From positions 1 through 60,421 of the forward strand of contig JAILRE010000038.1 in the NCBI GenBank assembly GCA_024698505.1: 60,421 nt of DNA, read 5' to 3'. The stretch's first letter is position 1; each line of letters begins with the position of its first letter. A model generated the notes under the pieces. The model did no database searches. It saw only the letters and a program-made list of their open reading frames with translations, and was not told the origin of the DNA. Source of the DNA: Clostridiales bacterium (lineage in GTDB: Bacteria; Bacillota; Clostridia; Christensenellales; CAG-138). This document shows positions 49,779 through 58,070 of this stretch, in pieces. A program made the translations under genes and the position numbers.

Positions 49779-50794
49779 TGGGCGTTCGCCCCCTTTCCGA
49801 GTTTGAGAACTCCCGCCGCGCGGAGGATCGTCAGTATCGCGCCGCCTACGGTGAGCACGAGGCCGGCGATCACTATTATCGGCTTAATGTTGATAAGACC
49901 TATGAGCGAGGCCAGCGCGAAGCCCGCCGCAAGACCGCCTATAAAGGCCGTGACGCCCGGCCCCGCTTCGGGCTTGCCCTTGGCGGTAAGGGAGCTTATG
50001 AGGTTCTTAAGGAACCCGTTCTTTTGCGCCGCCCTTGCGGAAAGATACGCCGCCGCGGCGCCCGCCATGAAGGATGGCCTGACCGCTCCCCCCGAGATGA
50101 AAAGGTACAGTAAAATCGCGGCTCCGATACCCATCAGAGTCGAAAAGAGGGTATCGGCGGAAAAGCCGAGGGCTTCGGAAAGCTTCCTCTTTTCGGGAGC
50201 TATCCCATCCTTTTTCCTTCCGGCAAGTCTGCCGATAAGCGACACGATCGCTCCCGCGAAAACGCCCTTGCCGATCAGTCCGCCAACTGCGCCGAGGAAC
50301 CCTCCGTTCATTCCGCCCTCCGCAAAGGTCAGGAACGACAGTGCCTTTACGGGAAATGGATCGACCCCGCAGGCCCTGAGTATGTTGAGTATGAGCCATA
50401 TGCCCGCAAGTACGAACGCGGGTATGAGACTCTTCGGATCCTTGAGCGACGCCCCTATCGACGAAAAGAGCCGCTTGATCCCGTCTCCGATCGCCTTGGC
50501 GGGCCCGGGGATCAGCGCGGTCGCCGCATCCTTGAGCTCCCCTCCGATATGGCCCAGCGCGGTCTCGCCGGCGGAGCTTGCGGCGGTAAAGCCGAAATAC
50601 TGCGGCTCGTCCTCCTTGCGTGGCTCCGTTTCAGTAACGGGCAAGCCTTCCGACGGAGCGTTTTCATGCTGTACGTCCGCGGCAGGACCGGGTTTTTTGC
50701 CTTGGCTCTCGGCAGCAAGCGACGTCGGCGTATTGCAGTTATCGCAATATTCGGCGTCGTCCGGAAGCCTTTTGCCGCAATTCGAGCAAAACAT
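49775..50794 (-). CDS. Zinc-ribbon multi-TM protein, cassette copy A
   Basis: 339 residues from ATG 50794, 7 bp after GGAGG (an ATG two codons earlier is too close to the ribosome binding site). MFCSNCGKRLPDDAEYCDNC is a zinc ribbon. A linker, the segment LIPGPAKAIGDGIKRLFSSI and about six hydrophobic helices follow, ending VIAGLVLTVGGAILTILR and GKGANAQ. Nearly collinear with copy B, with higher identity in the C-terminal 75 residues. Couples through ATGA to the giant gene. Likely a membrane partner of the giant protein. Confidence 0.87.
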   Translation of the reverse strand: MFCSNCGKRLPDDAEYCDNCNTPTSLAAESQGKKPGPAADVQHENAPSEGLPVTETEPRKEDEPQYFGFTAASSAGETALGHIGGELKDAATALIPGPAKAIGDGIKRLFSSIGASLKDPKSLIPAFVLAGIWLILNILRACGVDPFPVKALSFLTFAEGGMNGGFLGAVGGLIGKGVFAGAIVSLIGRLAGRKKDGIAPEKRKLSEALGFSADTLFSTLMGIGAAILLYLFISGGAVRPSFMAGAAAAYLSARAAQKNGFLKNLISSLTAKGKPEAGPGVTAFIGGLAAGFALASLIGLINIKPIIVIAGLVLTVGGAILTILRAAGVLKLGKGANAQ

Positions 50795-50824
50795 GCGCAT
50801 ACCTCCCTCTGTTGCATTTGTTAT

Positions 50825-50853
50825 ATTATACCGTATATTGCTATGGAGCGCAA
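50825..50853 (-). promoter_or_regulatory. Promoter of cassette copy A
   Basis: On the minus strand: TTGCGC (50853-50848), 17 bp, TATAAT (50830-50825), ~30 bp before the start codon. Same layout as the copy B promoter. Confidence 0.75.
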
Positions 50854-50885
50854 GCGGTTTTCCCGCTTTCGGGCGAAAGAAAAAA

Positions 50886-50916
50886 GGAGGCGAATGCTCC
50901 CATTCGCCTCCTTTTT
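50886..50916. terminator. M32 terminator
   Basis: GGAGGCGAATG and CATTCGCCTCC pair around CTCC; on the minus strand TTTTTTC follows. Identical in sequence to the hairpin at 45950-45980. Confidence 0.9.
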
Positions 50917-50925
50917 CGCAGTTTC

Positions 50926-52425
50926 TTACAGCCCGTAAAGCTCGGAGAATTTCTTCGTCAGGTAATCGAGATAGTATTCTGGCTTGAATTCCTCGCCGCA
51001 GGAGATCATCAAAAGCTCCTTCGGGTCCTTCAGCATGCCGTACTTATGGATATGCTCTCTCAGCCATTCGGTGATGCGGGAGATCTCGCCGTTCCTTACG
51101 AGCGCGTCAACGTCGAGCTCCTTCTTCATGGCGTTGAGCATCTGCGCGCCGTACGCGGAGCCGAGCGAATAGGACGGGAAATAGCCGAAGCCGCCGCCCG
51201 ACCAGTGGGAATCCTGCAGGCAGCCCTCCTTGTCGGAGGGAACGTCCACGCCGAGGTATTCCTTGTAGAGCCTGTTCCACTCCGCAGGCAGGTCCTTGGT
51301 GGAAAGCTCGCCCGAGAAGAGCTTCTTCTCTATCTCGTACCTGATGAGCACGTGCATGGAATAGGTCAGCTCGTCCGCCTCCGTCCTCACGAGCGAGGGC
51401 TCCGCGATGTTTATCGCCCTGTAGAACTGCTCCCCGGTAACGCCCTCAAGCTCCTCGGGGAATATCTCCTTCATTTTGGGCAGCACGAGATCGACGAACG
51501 CGCGGCTCCTGCCGATTATGTTCTCGTAGAAGCGGGACTGGGATTCATGCATACCGCAGGAAGCGCCGCTTGCAAGCATGGTCTCCCCGAGCTCGTCCGC
51601 AGTGCCCATCTCGTAGATAGCGTGGCCGCCCTCGTGGATGACGGAATACATGCTGGAGGCCACCGCGTCCTCATGGTAATGCGTGGTGATCCTTACGTCG
51701 TGCTTGTTGAAGCCCGTAGTGAAGGGATGCTCCGTCTCGCCAATGCCGCAGTCCCTCCTGTCGATGCCCATTATTTTCATCAGCTCGTCGGAGAAAATCC
51801 TCTGCTTCCAGACGGGATAGTTCTTTTTGAGGAAGCCGTCGTCGGGGCGCTTGGCCTCCGTCACCCTGCGGATGAGGGGCACGAGCGTCTCCCTGACCTT
51901 GGCGAAATACCCTTCGAGGACTTCCTTCGTGAAGCCCTTTTCGTACTCGTTGAGCCAGTAATCGTAGGGATCCATATCGGGCTCGGCGTACTTGGCGAAC
52001 CTGACCGAATAATCGACGAGCTTATTGAGGTACGGCTCGAATTTGGGATAATCGTTCTCCACCTTCGCGTCGTGCCAGACGGAGGAAGCCTCGTTCACGA
52101 GGCGCTGATACGCGACGTACTCGTCCATGGGGATGCTCCGCATGAACTTGAGGCCCCTTCTCGCCTCCTCTGCGCCGCGGCGGGTGATCTCGTCCAGCTC
52201 GTTTTCATGCTCGGCCAAAAAATCGAGCAGGGCGAAATTATCCTCGTTGACGGTAAGCTTGTAGGTCACCTCCGAGAATACGGCCATCGTGTCGGAATAG
52301 CCGCCTATCGCGTTCTTCGGAGCGACGGTCTCGATGTCGTAGCTCATTACGCCCATAGCGTGGTAATACGCCTTGAGCAGCTTTACGTTTTCCTTGAATT
52401 TTGCAACGGCTTCGTTGAGTTCCAT
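50926..52425 (-). CDS. M32-family metallocarboxypeptidase (Taq type)
   Basis: 499 residues from ATG 52425 (AAAAAGGAG upstream); codons before it run through the promoter. The zinc site is SVIHEGGHAIYEMG (H264, E265, H268), with the third ligand Glu in GMHESQSRFYEN, and the M32 blocks DVRITTHYHEDAVAS and IAEPSLVRTEADELTYSMH. It removes C-terminal amino acids from peptides in the cytoplasm. The last third of the gene is the source of the fragment at 45990-46161. Sequence is intact here. Confidence 0.96.
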   Translation of the reverse strand: MELNEAVAKFKENVKLLKAYYHAMGVMSYDIETVAPKNAIGGYSDTMAVFSEVTYKLTVNEDNFALLDFLAEHENELDEITRRGAEEARRGLKFMRSIPMDEYVAYQRLVNEASSVWHDAKVENDYPKFEPYLNKLVDYSVRFAKYAEPDMDPYDYWLNEYEKGFTKEVLEGYFAKVRETLVPLIRRVTEAKRPDDGFLKKNYPVWKQRIFSDELMKIMGIDRRDCGIGETEHPFTTGFNKHDVRITTHYHEDAVASSMYSVIHEGGHAIYEMGTADELGETMLASGASCGMHESQSRFYENIIGRSRAFVDLVLPKMKEIFPEELEGVTGEQFYRAINIAEPSLVRTEADELTYSMHVLIRYEIEKKLFSGELSTKDLPAEWNRLYKEYLGVDVPSDKEGCLQDSHWSGGGFGYFPSYSLGSAYGAQMLNAMKKELDVDALVRNGEISRITEWLREHIHKYGMLKDPKELLMISCGEEFKPEYYLDYLTKKFSELYGL

Positions 52426-52462
52426 ATGCTTCTCCTTTTTCCTTTCGGGTGTTGTCGGAATT

Positions 52463-52491
52463 ATTATAGATTGCGCGCGTCCGATTGTCAA
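52463..52491 (-). promoter_or_regulatory. Promoter of the M32 gene
   Basis: On the minus strand: TTGACA (52491-52486), 17 bp, TATAAT (52468-52463). Consensus in both boxes. Confidence 0.85.
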
Positions 52492-52568
52492 TCGCGGCGC
52501 GGACAAATCCCGAGCCTTCGGAATAGATTGAAATATCATCATACCCATTTATTTCGAAAGGAAACCGA

Positions 52569-53327
52569 ATGGAACAGGAACCTGTTGTGAATATCTCGGG
52601 AGTCTCGCTCACCTATCACGAGCCCTCCCGTGAGACTATGGCGATAGACGGGCTCGATCTTACCGTCAACAGGGGCGAATTCCTCTCGATAGTCGGGCCC
52701 TCCGGCTGCGGGAAGACCACCGTTTTATCCCTGCTTTCGGGGCTGATCGCCCCCTCCGCGGGGGAGATACGGGTGCTCGGCCTGCCCCCCGAGAAGGCGC
52801 GCCGCCGCATAGGCTACATGCTGCAGAGGGACGGGCTTTTCGACTGGCGCACCATCGAGAAGAACGTCCTCCTCGGGCTGGAGGTCAGGCGGGAGCTCAC
52901 CCCGAAGTCCCGCAAAAAGGCCCTCGATCTGCTCGATAAATACGGGCTCGGAGATTTCAAAAAGCATTATCCCTCCGAGCTCTCCGGCGGCATGAGGCAG
53001 AAGGCCGCGCTGATAAGGACGCTCGCCTTCGAGCCGGAGCTTCTGCTGTTAGACGAGCCGTTTTCCGCGCTCGATTACCAGACGCGCCTCATACTCGAGG
53101 ACGAGGTGCGCGGCATTATTAAGCAGGGCGGCTACACGGCGATACTCGTCACGCACGATATCTCCGAGGCCATCTGCATGGGCGACCGCGTGGCGGTCTT
53201 TTCCGCGAGGCCGACGCGGCTTAAAAAGGAATTCCCCGTCCCCTTCTCCGGCTCCGCGCCGGAGAGGCGCAGGCAGGAGAGCTTTCCCGCGCTGTTCGAC
53301 GGGATCTGGAAGGAGCTGAAAACGTAA
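52569..53327 (+). CDS. ABC transporter ATPase, nitrate/sulfonate/taurine (SsuB/TauB) type
   Basis: 252 residues with AAGGAAA before ATG. Walker A is VGPSGCGKTTVLSLL, signature motif ELSGGMRQKAALIRTL, Walker B LLLLDEPFSAL, H-loop LVTHDISEAI. The MLQRDGLFDWRTIEKNV Q-loop region is typical of the SsuB/TauB/ThiZ group. It energises import with the permease encoded 2 bp downstream. No substrate-binding protein is in the window, so the substrate (sulfonate, nitrate, thiamin precursor) is open. Confidence 0.93.
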   Translation: MEQEPVVNISGVSLTYHEPSRETMAIDGLDLTVNRGEFLSIVGPSGCGKTTVLSLLSGLIAPSAGEIRVLGLPPEKARRRIGYMLQRDGLFDWRTIEKNVLLGLEVRRELTPKSRKKALDLLDKYGLGDFKKHYPSELSGGMRQKAALIRTLAFEPELLLLDEPFSALDYQTRLILEDEVRGIIKQGGYTAILVTHDISEAICMGDRVAVFSARPTRLKKEFPVPFSGSAPERRRQESFPALFDGIWKELKT

Positions 53328-53328
53328 A

Positions 53329-54129
53329 GTGTCAAACGAACACTCCGAATACCTGAAAAAACTCCGGCGGAAGGCGCGGCTGACGACGGCCCTGAGGCTC
53401 GCGCTCTTCGCGCTGACGATACTGCTTTGGGAGGCCGCGGGGAGGCTCGGCCTCTCGGATCCTTTTATAATCTCCTCCCCGGCGAGGGTGGCGAAGACCG
53501 TGGCTTCGCTCTACGCGAGGCACGAACTGTTCCCCCACGTGCTGACGACCTTTGCCGAAACCGTGATGGGCTTCGTTTCGGGAACGGCGATAGGCGTCGC
53601 CTTCGCGGTGCTCCTGTGGTTCTTCCCCTTTCTCGACCGCGTGCTGGATCCGTACCTCGTCGTGCTGAACGCGCTGCCGAAGATCGCCCTCGGGCCGATA
53701 CTCATAGTCTGGGTAGGCGCGGGGCCCTCCGCGATAATCGTGATGGCGCTGCTCGTATCGACGGTCGTCACCGTTATGAGCGTGCTCTCCGGCTTCAAGG
53801 AGAGCGGCGCGGAGCTCGACCGGCTCATGCGATCCCTCGGAGCGACGAGGGCGCAGACCTTCCTTAAGGCCGTGCTGCCCGCCTCCGTGCCGACGATCAT
53901 GAGCGCGCTGAAGATAAGCGTCGGCATGAGCTGGGTAGGCGTGATAGTCGGCGAATACCTCGTTTCGAAGAGGGGCCTCGGCTACCTCATAGTCTACGGC
54001 GGGCAGGTGTTCAAGCTCGATCTCGTTATGGCGAGCATAGCGATACTCTGCCTGCTGGCGGCGCTGATGTATTACGCCGTCGCCGCCTTCGAAAAGCGCG
54101 TCAGCCGAAGGTTCGGGAGAGCGGAATAA
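53329..54129 (+). CDS. ABC transporter permease, SsuC/TauC type
   Basis: 266 residues from GTG 53329, two bases after the ATPase stop; GGAG lies 13 bp upstream, inside the previous gene. About six TM helices. The permease EAA-like loop reads ESGAELDRLMRSLGATRAQT, followed by FLKAVLPASVPTIMSALKIS, as in the BPD_transp_1 family for sulfonate/nitrate importers. Partner of the preceding ATPase. Confidence 0.93.
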   Translation: MSNEHSEYLKKLRRKARLTTALRLALFALTILLWEAAGRLGLSDPFIISSPARVAKTVASLYARHELFPHVLTTFAETVMGFVSGTAIGVAFAVLLWFFPFLDRVLDPYLVVLNALPKIALGPILIVWVGAGPSAIIVMALLVSTVVTVMSVLSGFKESGAELDRLMRSLGATRAQTFLKAVLPASVPTIMSALKISVGMSWVGVIVGEYLVSKRGLGYLIVYGGQVFKLDLVMASIAILCLLAALMYYAVAAFEKRVSRRFGRAE

Positions 54130-54131
54130 AA

Positions 54132-54162
54132 CAAAGCCGAGGCTATTTGCTCCGGCTTTGCT
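54132..54162. terminator. Convergent terminator, ABC permease / glgA
   Basis: CAAAGCCG and CGGCTTTG pair at the base of a hairpin between the permease and the convergent glgA. The T-run is weak. Confidence 0.55.
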
Positions 54163-54171
54163 TATACCGCT

Positions 54172-55599
54172 TTATTTAATTATTTCTCCATACATTTCAA
54201 GGTACTTGCCCGCGCTCACGCGCCAATCGAAATCGGTCTCCATTGCGCGCTTTACCAGCCTTTCCCAGGCGGGCTTGTCATAGTAAACGGAGAGCGCGAT
54301 GCCAACGACCTCGGAGAAGGAGGCGAAGCTCTTTCCCGAGAAGGAGAAGCCGTTGCCCGTATCCTCGAATTTGTTGTAGGGCATGACGGTATCGGCGAGG
54401 CCGCCCGTCTCGCGGACTATGGGGATGCAGCCGTACCTTAACGCCAGCATCTGCGACAGGCCGCAGGGCTCGAATGCGGAGGGCATCAGGAACAGATCCG
54501 CGCCCGCGTAAATGCGCCTTGCGAGAGCGTCGTTCATCTCGCGGCGGAAGGCGAAATTGGGGCTTTCGCGCTGCAGCCAGTTGAAATAGCCCTCGTAATC
54601 CTCGTCGCCCATGCCGAGTATGACCGCCTGCGAGCCCTCCCAGAGGAGCTTCGGCAGTATCGCCCTGACCTTATCCATGCCCTTCTGATCCGTCAGCCTG
54701 GATATGACGGCGAAGAGGGGCTTATCGTAATTCCTTTCAAGGCCCAATTCGTTGATCAGCGCCTCCTTGCAGGCGGCCTTGCCGACGAGCGAATCCTTAT
54801 CGAAGGCCATGGGGATGCTCCTGTCGTTCGAGGGATCGAAGAGCCTGTTGGAGATGCCGTTGAGGATGCCCGTCACGTCGTTCGCGCGGAGCCTGAGATC
54901 CAGATCCATCGTCTCGCCGTATTCGGGGGTCATTATCTCCCTCGCGTAGGTGGGGCTGACGGTGGTTATCCTGTCGCAGTATTTGACGCCCGCCTTCATG
55001 GCGGAGACGCACCCGCTGTATTCGATGGAGTTCAGCGGCCCGTCCCCCAAAGAGAGCAGATCCGCAACGAGGCCGCGGTTCCCTATGCCCTGGAATTTGA
55101 GATTGTGGATGGTGAACACCGTTTTGATGCCCGCGTATTCGGGGCTTTTGCCGTACTGCTTCACGAGCAGGGGCACGTAGCCCGTCTGCCAGTCGTTGCA
55201 GTGGATGATATCGGGCATGAAATCAAGGCGCCTGAGGCTTTCAAGAACGGCCTTGCAGAAGAAGCAGAAGCGCTCCGTCTCGAAATCGCCCGAGCCGTAG
55301 ATATAGTCCCCGCCGAAATAGAACTCGTTGTCGATGAACCAGTAGGTCACTCCGTCGACCGTGAGCTCGTCCACGCCGAGGAACTGATTGCGCCAGCCGA
55401 GGGATATCCTCGTATCGAAAACGTGGCGCATGGAATACCTCGTCTGTTCGGGTATGCTCCTGTATTTGGGGATCATCACGCGCACCTCGACGGAGGGATC
55501 GCGCTCGATGAGCGCCCTCGGGAGCGTGCCGACGACGTCGGCGAGACCGCCCGTCTTTATGAAGGGCAGGCACTCGCTCGCGCAAAACAATATCTTCAT
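54172..55599 (-). CDS. glgA: Glycogen synthase (ADP-glucose type)
   Basis: 475 residues, AAGGAGG upstream. N-terminal ADP-glucose site FIKTGGLADVVG (Lys15). Further GT5 blocks: VFTIHNLKFQGIGNRG, AGVKYCDRITTVSPTYAREI, VTGILNGISNRLFDPSND, and the C-terminal LMPSAFEPCGLSQMLALRYG and ETGGLADTV. It extends alpha-1,4-glucan from ADP-glucose with retention. Last gene of the glgBCDA operon. Confidence 0.97.
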   Translation of the reverse strand: MKILFCASECLPFIKTGGLADVVGTLPRALIERDPSVEVRVMIPKYRSIPEQTRYSMRHVFDTRISLGWRNQFLGVDELTVDGVTYWFIDNEFYFGGDYIYGSGDFETERFCFFCKAVLESLRRLDFMPDIIHCNDWQTGYVPLLVKQYGKSPEYAGIKTVFTIHNLKFQGIGNRGLVADLLSLGDGPLNSIEYSGCVSAMKAGVKYCDRITTVSPTYAREIMTPEYGETMDLDLRLRANDVTGILNGISNRLFDPSNDRSIPMAFDKDSLVGKAACKEALINELGLERNYDKPLFAVISRLTDQKGMDKVRAILPKLLWEGSQAVILGMGDEDYEGYFNWLQRESPNFAFRREMNDALARRIYAGADLFLMPSAFEPCGLSQMLALRYGCIPIVRETGGLADTVMPYNKFEDTGNGFSFSGKSFASFSEVVGIALSVYYDKPAWERLVKRAMETDFDWRVSAGKYLEMYGEIIK

Positions 55600-55623
55600 C
55601 CGCGCCTCCTTATCCTCTTTCGG

Positions 55624-56745
55624 TCAGACCTTCGAGCCCTTCCTTATGATCACGGGATACGAGCCGTGACCGGAGAGCGTCCTTTCAACGCCGACCGTGA
55701 CGTTCTTATCGAGTATCATGTTGTCGAGCGAGGAGTTTTCGCCTATCTCGCTGCCCTGCATGATGATGCTGTTTCTGACGACGGCGCCGGGCGCGACGTG
55801 CACGCCCCTGAAGAGCACGCTGTTTTCAACGCGGCCCTCTATCATGCAGCCGTCCGCGACGATCGAATTGACCGCCTGGCCTTCCCCGACGTAGCTTGCG
55901 GGGAACTCGTCCTTTATCTTGGTGTAGATGGGATGCCCGGAGCTGAACAGCTCCTTCGAAACGTCCTTGTCCAGCAGGGCCATGTTGTGCCTGTAATAGC
56001 TGCCGAGGGAGTTTATCCTCGCAACGTACCCCTTGAACTCCCAGCCCCTTATGTTGAGGTTCTTCACGTTCTTTATGAGCACGTCGCTCGTGAAATCGTT
56101 GAGCGCGTGGGCGTAGGCGTCCTCCACAAGGTATTCGAGCGTGGTCTTTTCCATAACGAAGGCGTCGCAGCTCGCGAATTCCGTCGCGGGGCGGACGGGG
56201 TTCAGCGCAAGATCCGTGACCCTGCCGTCCTCGTCGAAGGCGATGCGCAGATCGTCGAACTGCTCGGACATATCGTAGTCGCCGACTCTGTTGTACATGA
56301 TCGTGATGTCCGCGCCGGAGGCGATATGCTCGGCTATCATCTCGTTATAGGTGGTGTTGTAGATGGTATGGCTGCCCATCAGTATCACGTATTTCTGGCT
56401 CGCTCTTCTGATGTAGCCCATGCAGGACCTTATCGCGTCGACCGTTCCCTTGTAAACGCCCGTGTTGTCGTGCGTAACGAAGGGGGGCAGCACGAAGAGG
56501 CCGTCGCGCTTCCTGTGAAGATCCCATTCCTTGCCGCTTTCAAGATGATCCATCAGCGAGTGATAGTTCTTCTGCGCGATGATGCCGACGTTGTAGATGC
56601 CCGTGTTCACAAGATCCGAGAGCATGAAGTCTATCGTGCGGTATCTGCCCCCGAAGGGAACGGCGGCTACGGAACGGGAGAAGGTGAGCTCGCGGAGCTG
56701 CATGCTCGCGTCGCCCGTGTAGATCAGACCGAATGCGTTTTCCAT
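55624..56745 (-). CDS. glgD: Glucose-1-phosphate adenylyltransferase regulatory subunit GlgD
   Basis: 373 residues. It begins AFGLIYTGDASMQLRELTFS, then SVAAVPFGGRYRTIDFMLSD, which resembles GlgC but lacks the GGxGxRL nucleotide-binding start, as GlgD does. A left-handed beta-helix C-terminal domain follows (hexapeptide pattern SVLFRGVHVAPGAVVRNSII). In Firmicutes GlgD pairs with GlgC to give a more active heterotetramer. Lies between glgC and glgA. Confidence 0.95.
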   Translation of the reverse strand: MENAFGLIYTGDASMQLRELTFSRSVAAVPFGGRYRTIDFMLSDLVNTGIYNVGIIAQKNYHSLMDHLESGKEWDLHRKRDGLFVLPPFVTHDNTGVYKGTVDAIRSCMGYIRRASQKYVILMGSHTIYNTTYNEMIAEHIASGADITIMYNRVGDYDMSEQFDDLRIAFDEDGRVTDLALNPVRPATEFASCDAFVMEKTTLEYLVEDAYAHALNDFTSDVLIKNVKNLNIRGWEFKGYVARINSLGSYYRHNMALLDKDVSKELFSSGHPIYTKIKDEFPASYVGEGQAVNSIVADGCMIEGRVENSVLFRGVHVAPGAVVRNSIIMQGSEIGENSSLDNMILDKNVTVGVERTLSGHGSYPVIIRKGSKV

Positions 56746-56772
56746 ATTATTTCCCTTTCTGCGTATTCGCCG

Positions 56773-57975
56773 TCACTTGACTATCATGCCGACGGGCACG
56801 CGCCTGCCCTCCGGCACCGTCACCGTGTTCGCAACGAGGGTGATATCCCCCGTCAGCTTGGTATCGTACGTCCCGTCCTCGGGAGTGGGCTCGCAGCCTA
56901 TCACGGCGCCCTTGGAAATGACCGCCCCTTCGCCGATTATCGCCTTGCTGACGACGGCTCCTTCCCCGACTACGGCGTTGGGCATGACTATCGAATCGCG
57001 CACGACGGCGCCTTTGCCGATATGCGCGCCCGTGAAGAGCACGCTCTTTTCAACCTCGCCGTAGACGACGCAGCCCTCGGAGACTATGCTGTTCTTCACC
57101 TTCGAATCCGCGCCGAGATAATGCGGCGGCATCGCAGGGCTCTTGGAGTAGATGCGCCACTCCTTGTCGGAAAGGCGGAACTCGGGCTTGCTGCCCAGAA
57201 GATCCATATTGGCCTCCCAGAGGCTCCCGAGCGTTCCGACGTCCTTCCAGTAGCCCTTGAAATCCCAGGCGTAAAGCTCCGCGCCGGAGCTTATCAGCTT
57301 CGGGATTATGTTCTTGCCGAAATCGTGGTCGCTGTTCTTGTCGTCCTCATCCGCGACGAGATAGGGCCTGAGTATGCGCCAGTTGAATATGTATATGCCC
57401 ATAGAGGCCTTGTTGCTCTTGGGCTCCTTGGGCTTCTCCTCGAATTCGAGTATGCGGCCTTCGCCGTCGGTGTTCATTATGCCGAATCTCGAAGCCTCCT
57501 CCATGGGAACGGTCAGCACCGCGATGGTCGCGTCGGCCTTCTTCTTCACGTGGTAGGCGAGCATCTTCGAGTAATCCATCTTGTAGATATGATCGCCGGA
57601 GAGTATCAACACGTACTCGGGATCGTACTGATCGATGAAGGGAATGTTCTGATATATGGCGTTCGCCGTGCCGCTGTACCATCTTCCGCTCGAGCCCGAA
57701 ACGTAGGGCGGCAGAACGAATACGCCGCCGTTCATTCGGTCAAGATCCCAGGGCTGGCCGGAGCCGAGGTACGCGTTCAGCGCAAGCGGCTCGTACTGCG
57801 TGAGCACGCCGACCGTATCTATATCGGAATTGACGCAGTTGGACAGCGGGAAATCGATTATCCTGTACTTCCCGCCGAAAGGAACGGCGGGCTTGGCCAT
57901 GCTCTTGGTGAGCACGCCGAGTCTCGAGCCCTGTCCGCCGGCAAGCAGCATGGCTATCATCTTTTTCTTTGGCAT
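56773..57975 (-). CDS. glgC: Glucose-1-phosphate adenylyltransferase, catalytic subunit
   Basis: 400 residues. Pyrophosphorylase signature [62 protein letters not shown] with the catalytic Asp, FEEKPKEP, and the hexapeptide beta-helix at the C-terminus ([20 protein letters not shown]). It makes ADP-glucose from glucose-1-P and ATP, the committed step of glycogen synthesis, and is normally allosterically controlled. Second gene of the operon. Confidence 0.97.
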   Translation of the reverse strand: MPKKKMIAMLLAGGQGSRLGVLTKSMAKPAVPFGGKYRIIDFPLSNCVNSDIDTVGVLTQYEPLALNAYLGSGQPWDLDRMNGGVFVLPPYVSGSSGRWYSGTANAIYQNIPFIDQYDPEYVLILSGDHIYKMDYSKMLAYHVKKKADATIAVLTVPMEEASRFGIMNTDGEGRILEFEEKPKEPKSNKASMGIYIFNWRILRPYLVADEDDKNSDHDFGKNIIPKLISSGAELYAWDFKGYWKDVGTLGSLWEANMDLLGSKPEFRLSDKEWRIYSKSPAMPPHYLGADSKVKNSIVSEGCVVYGEVEKSVLFTGAHIGKGAVVRDSIVMPNAVVGEGAVVSKAIIGEGAVISKGAVIGCEPTPEDGTYDTKLTGDITLVANTVTVPEGRRVPVGMIVK

Positions 57976-58070
57976 AAGGTTTCCTCCCTTGTCGGTTTTT
58001 GGTATGAAAACGGCGCTGCGGCCGAAAAGCCCTTTGGGATATCCTTCCCTTTTTTCCGTTATTTATAAGC

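Noticed and set aside
40680-52425. Mobile element or prophage carrying the giant genes
   Set aside because: No integrase, transposase, terminal repeats or tRNA attachment site; the borders are explained by tandem duplication between gcvPB and M32.
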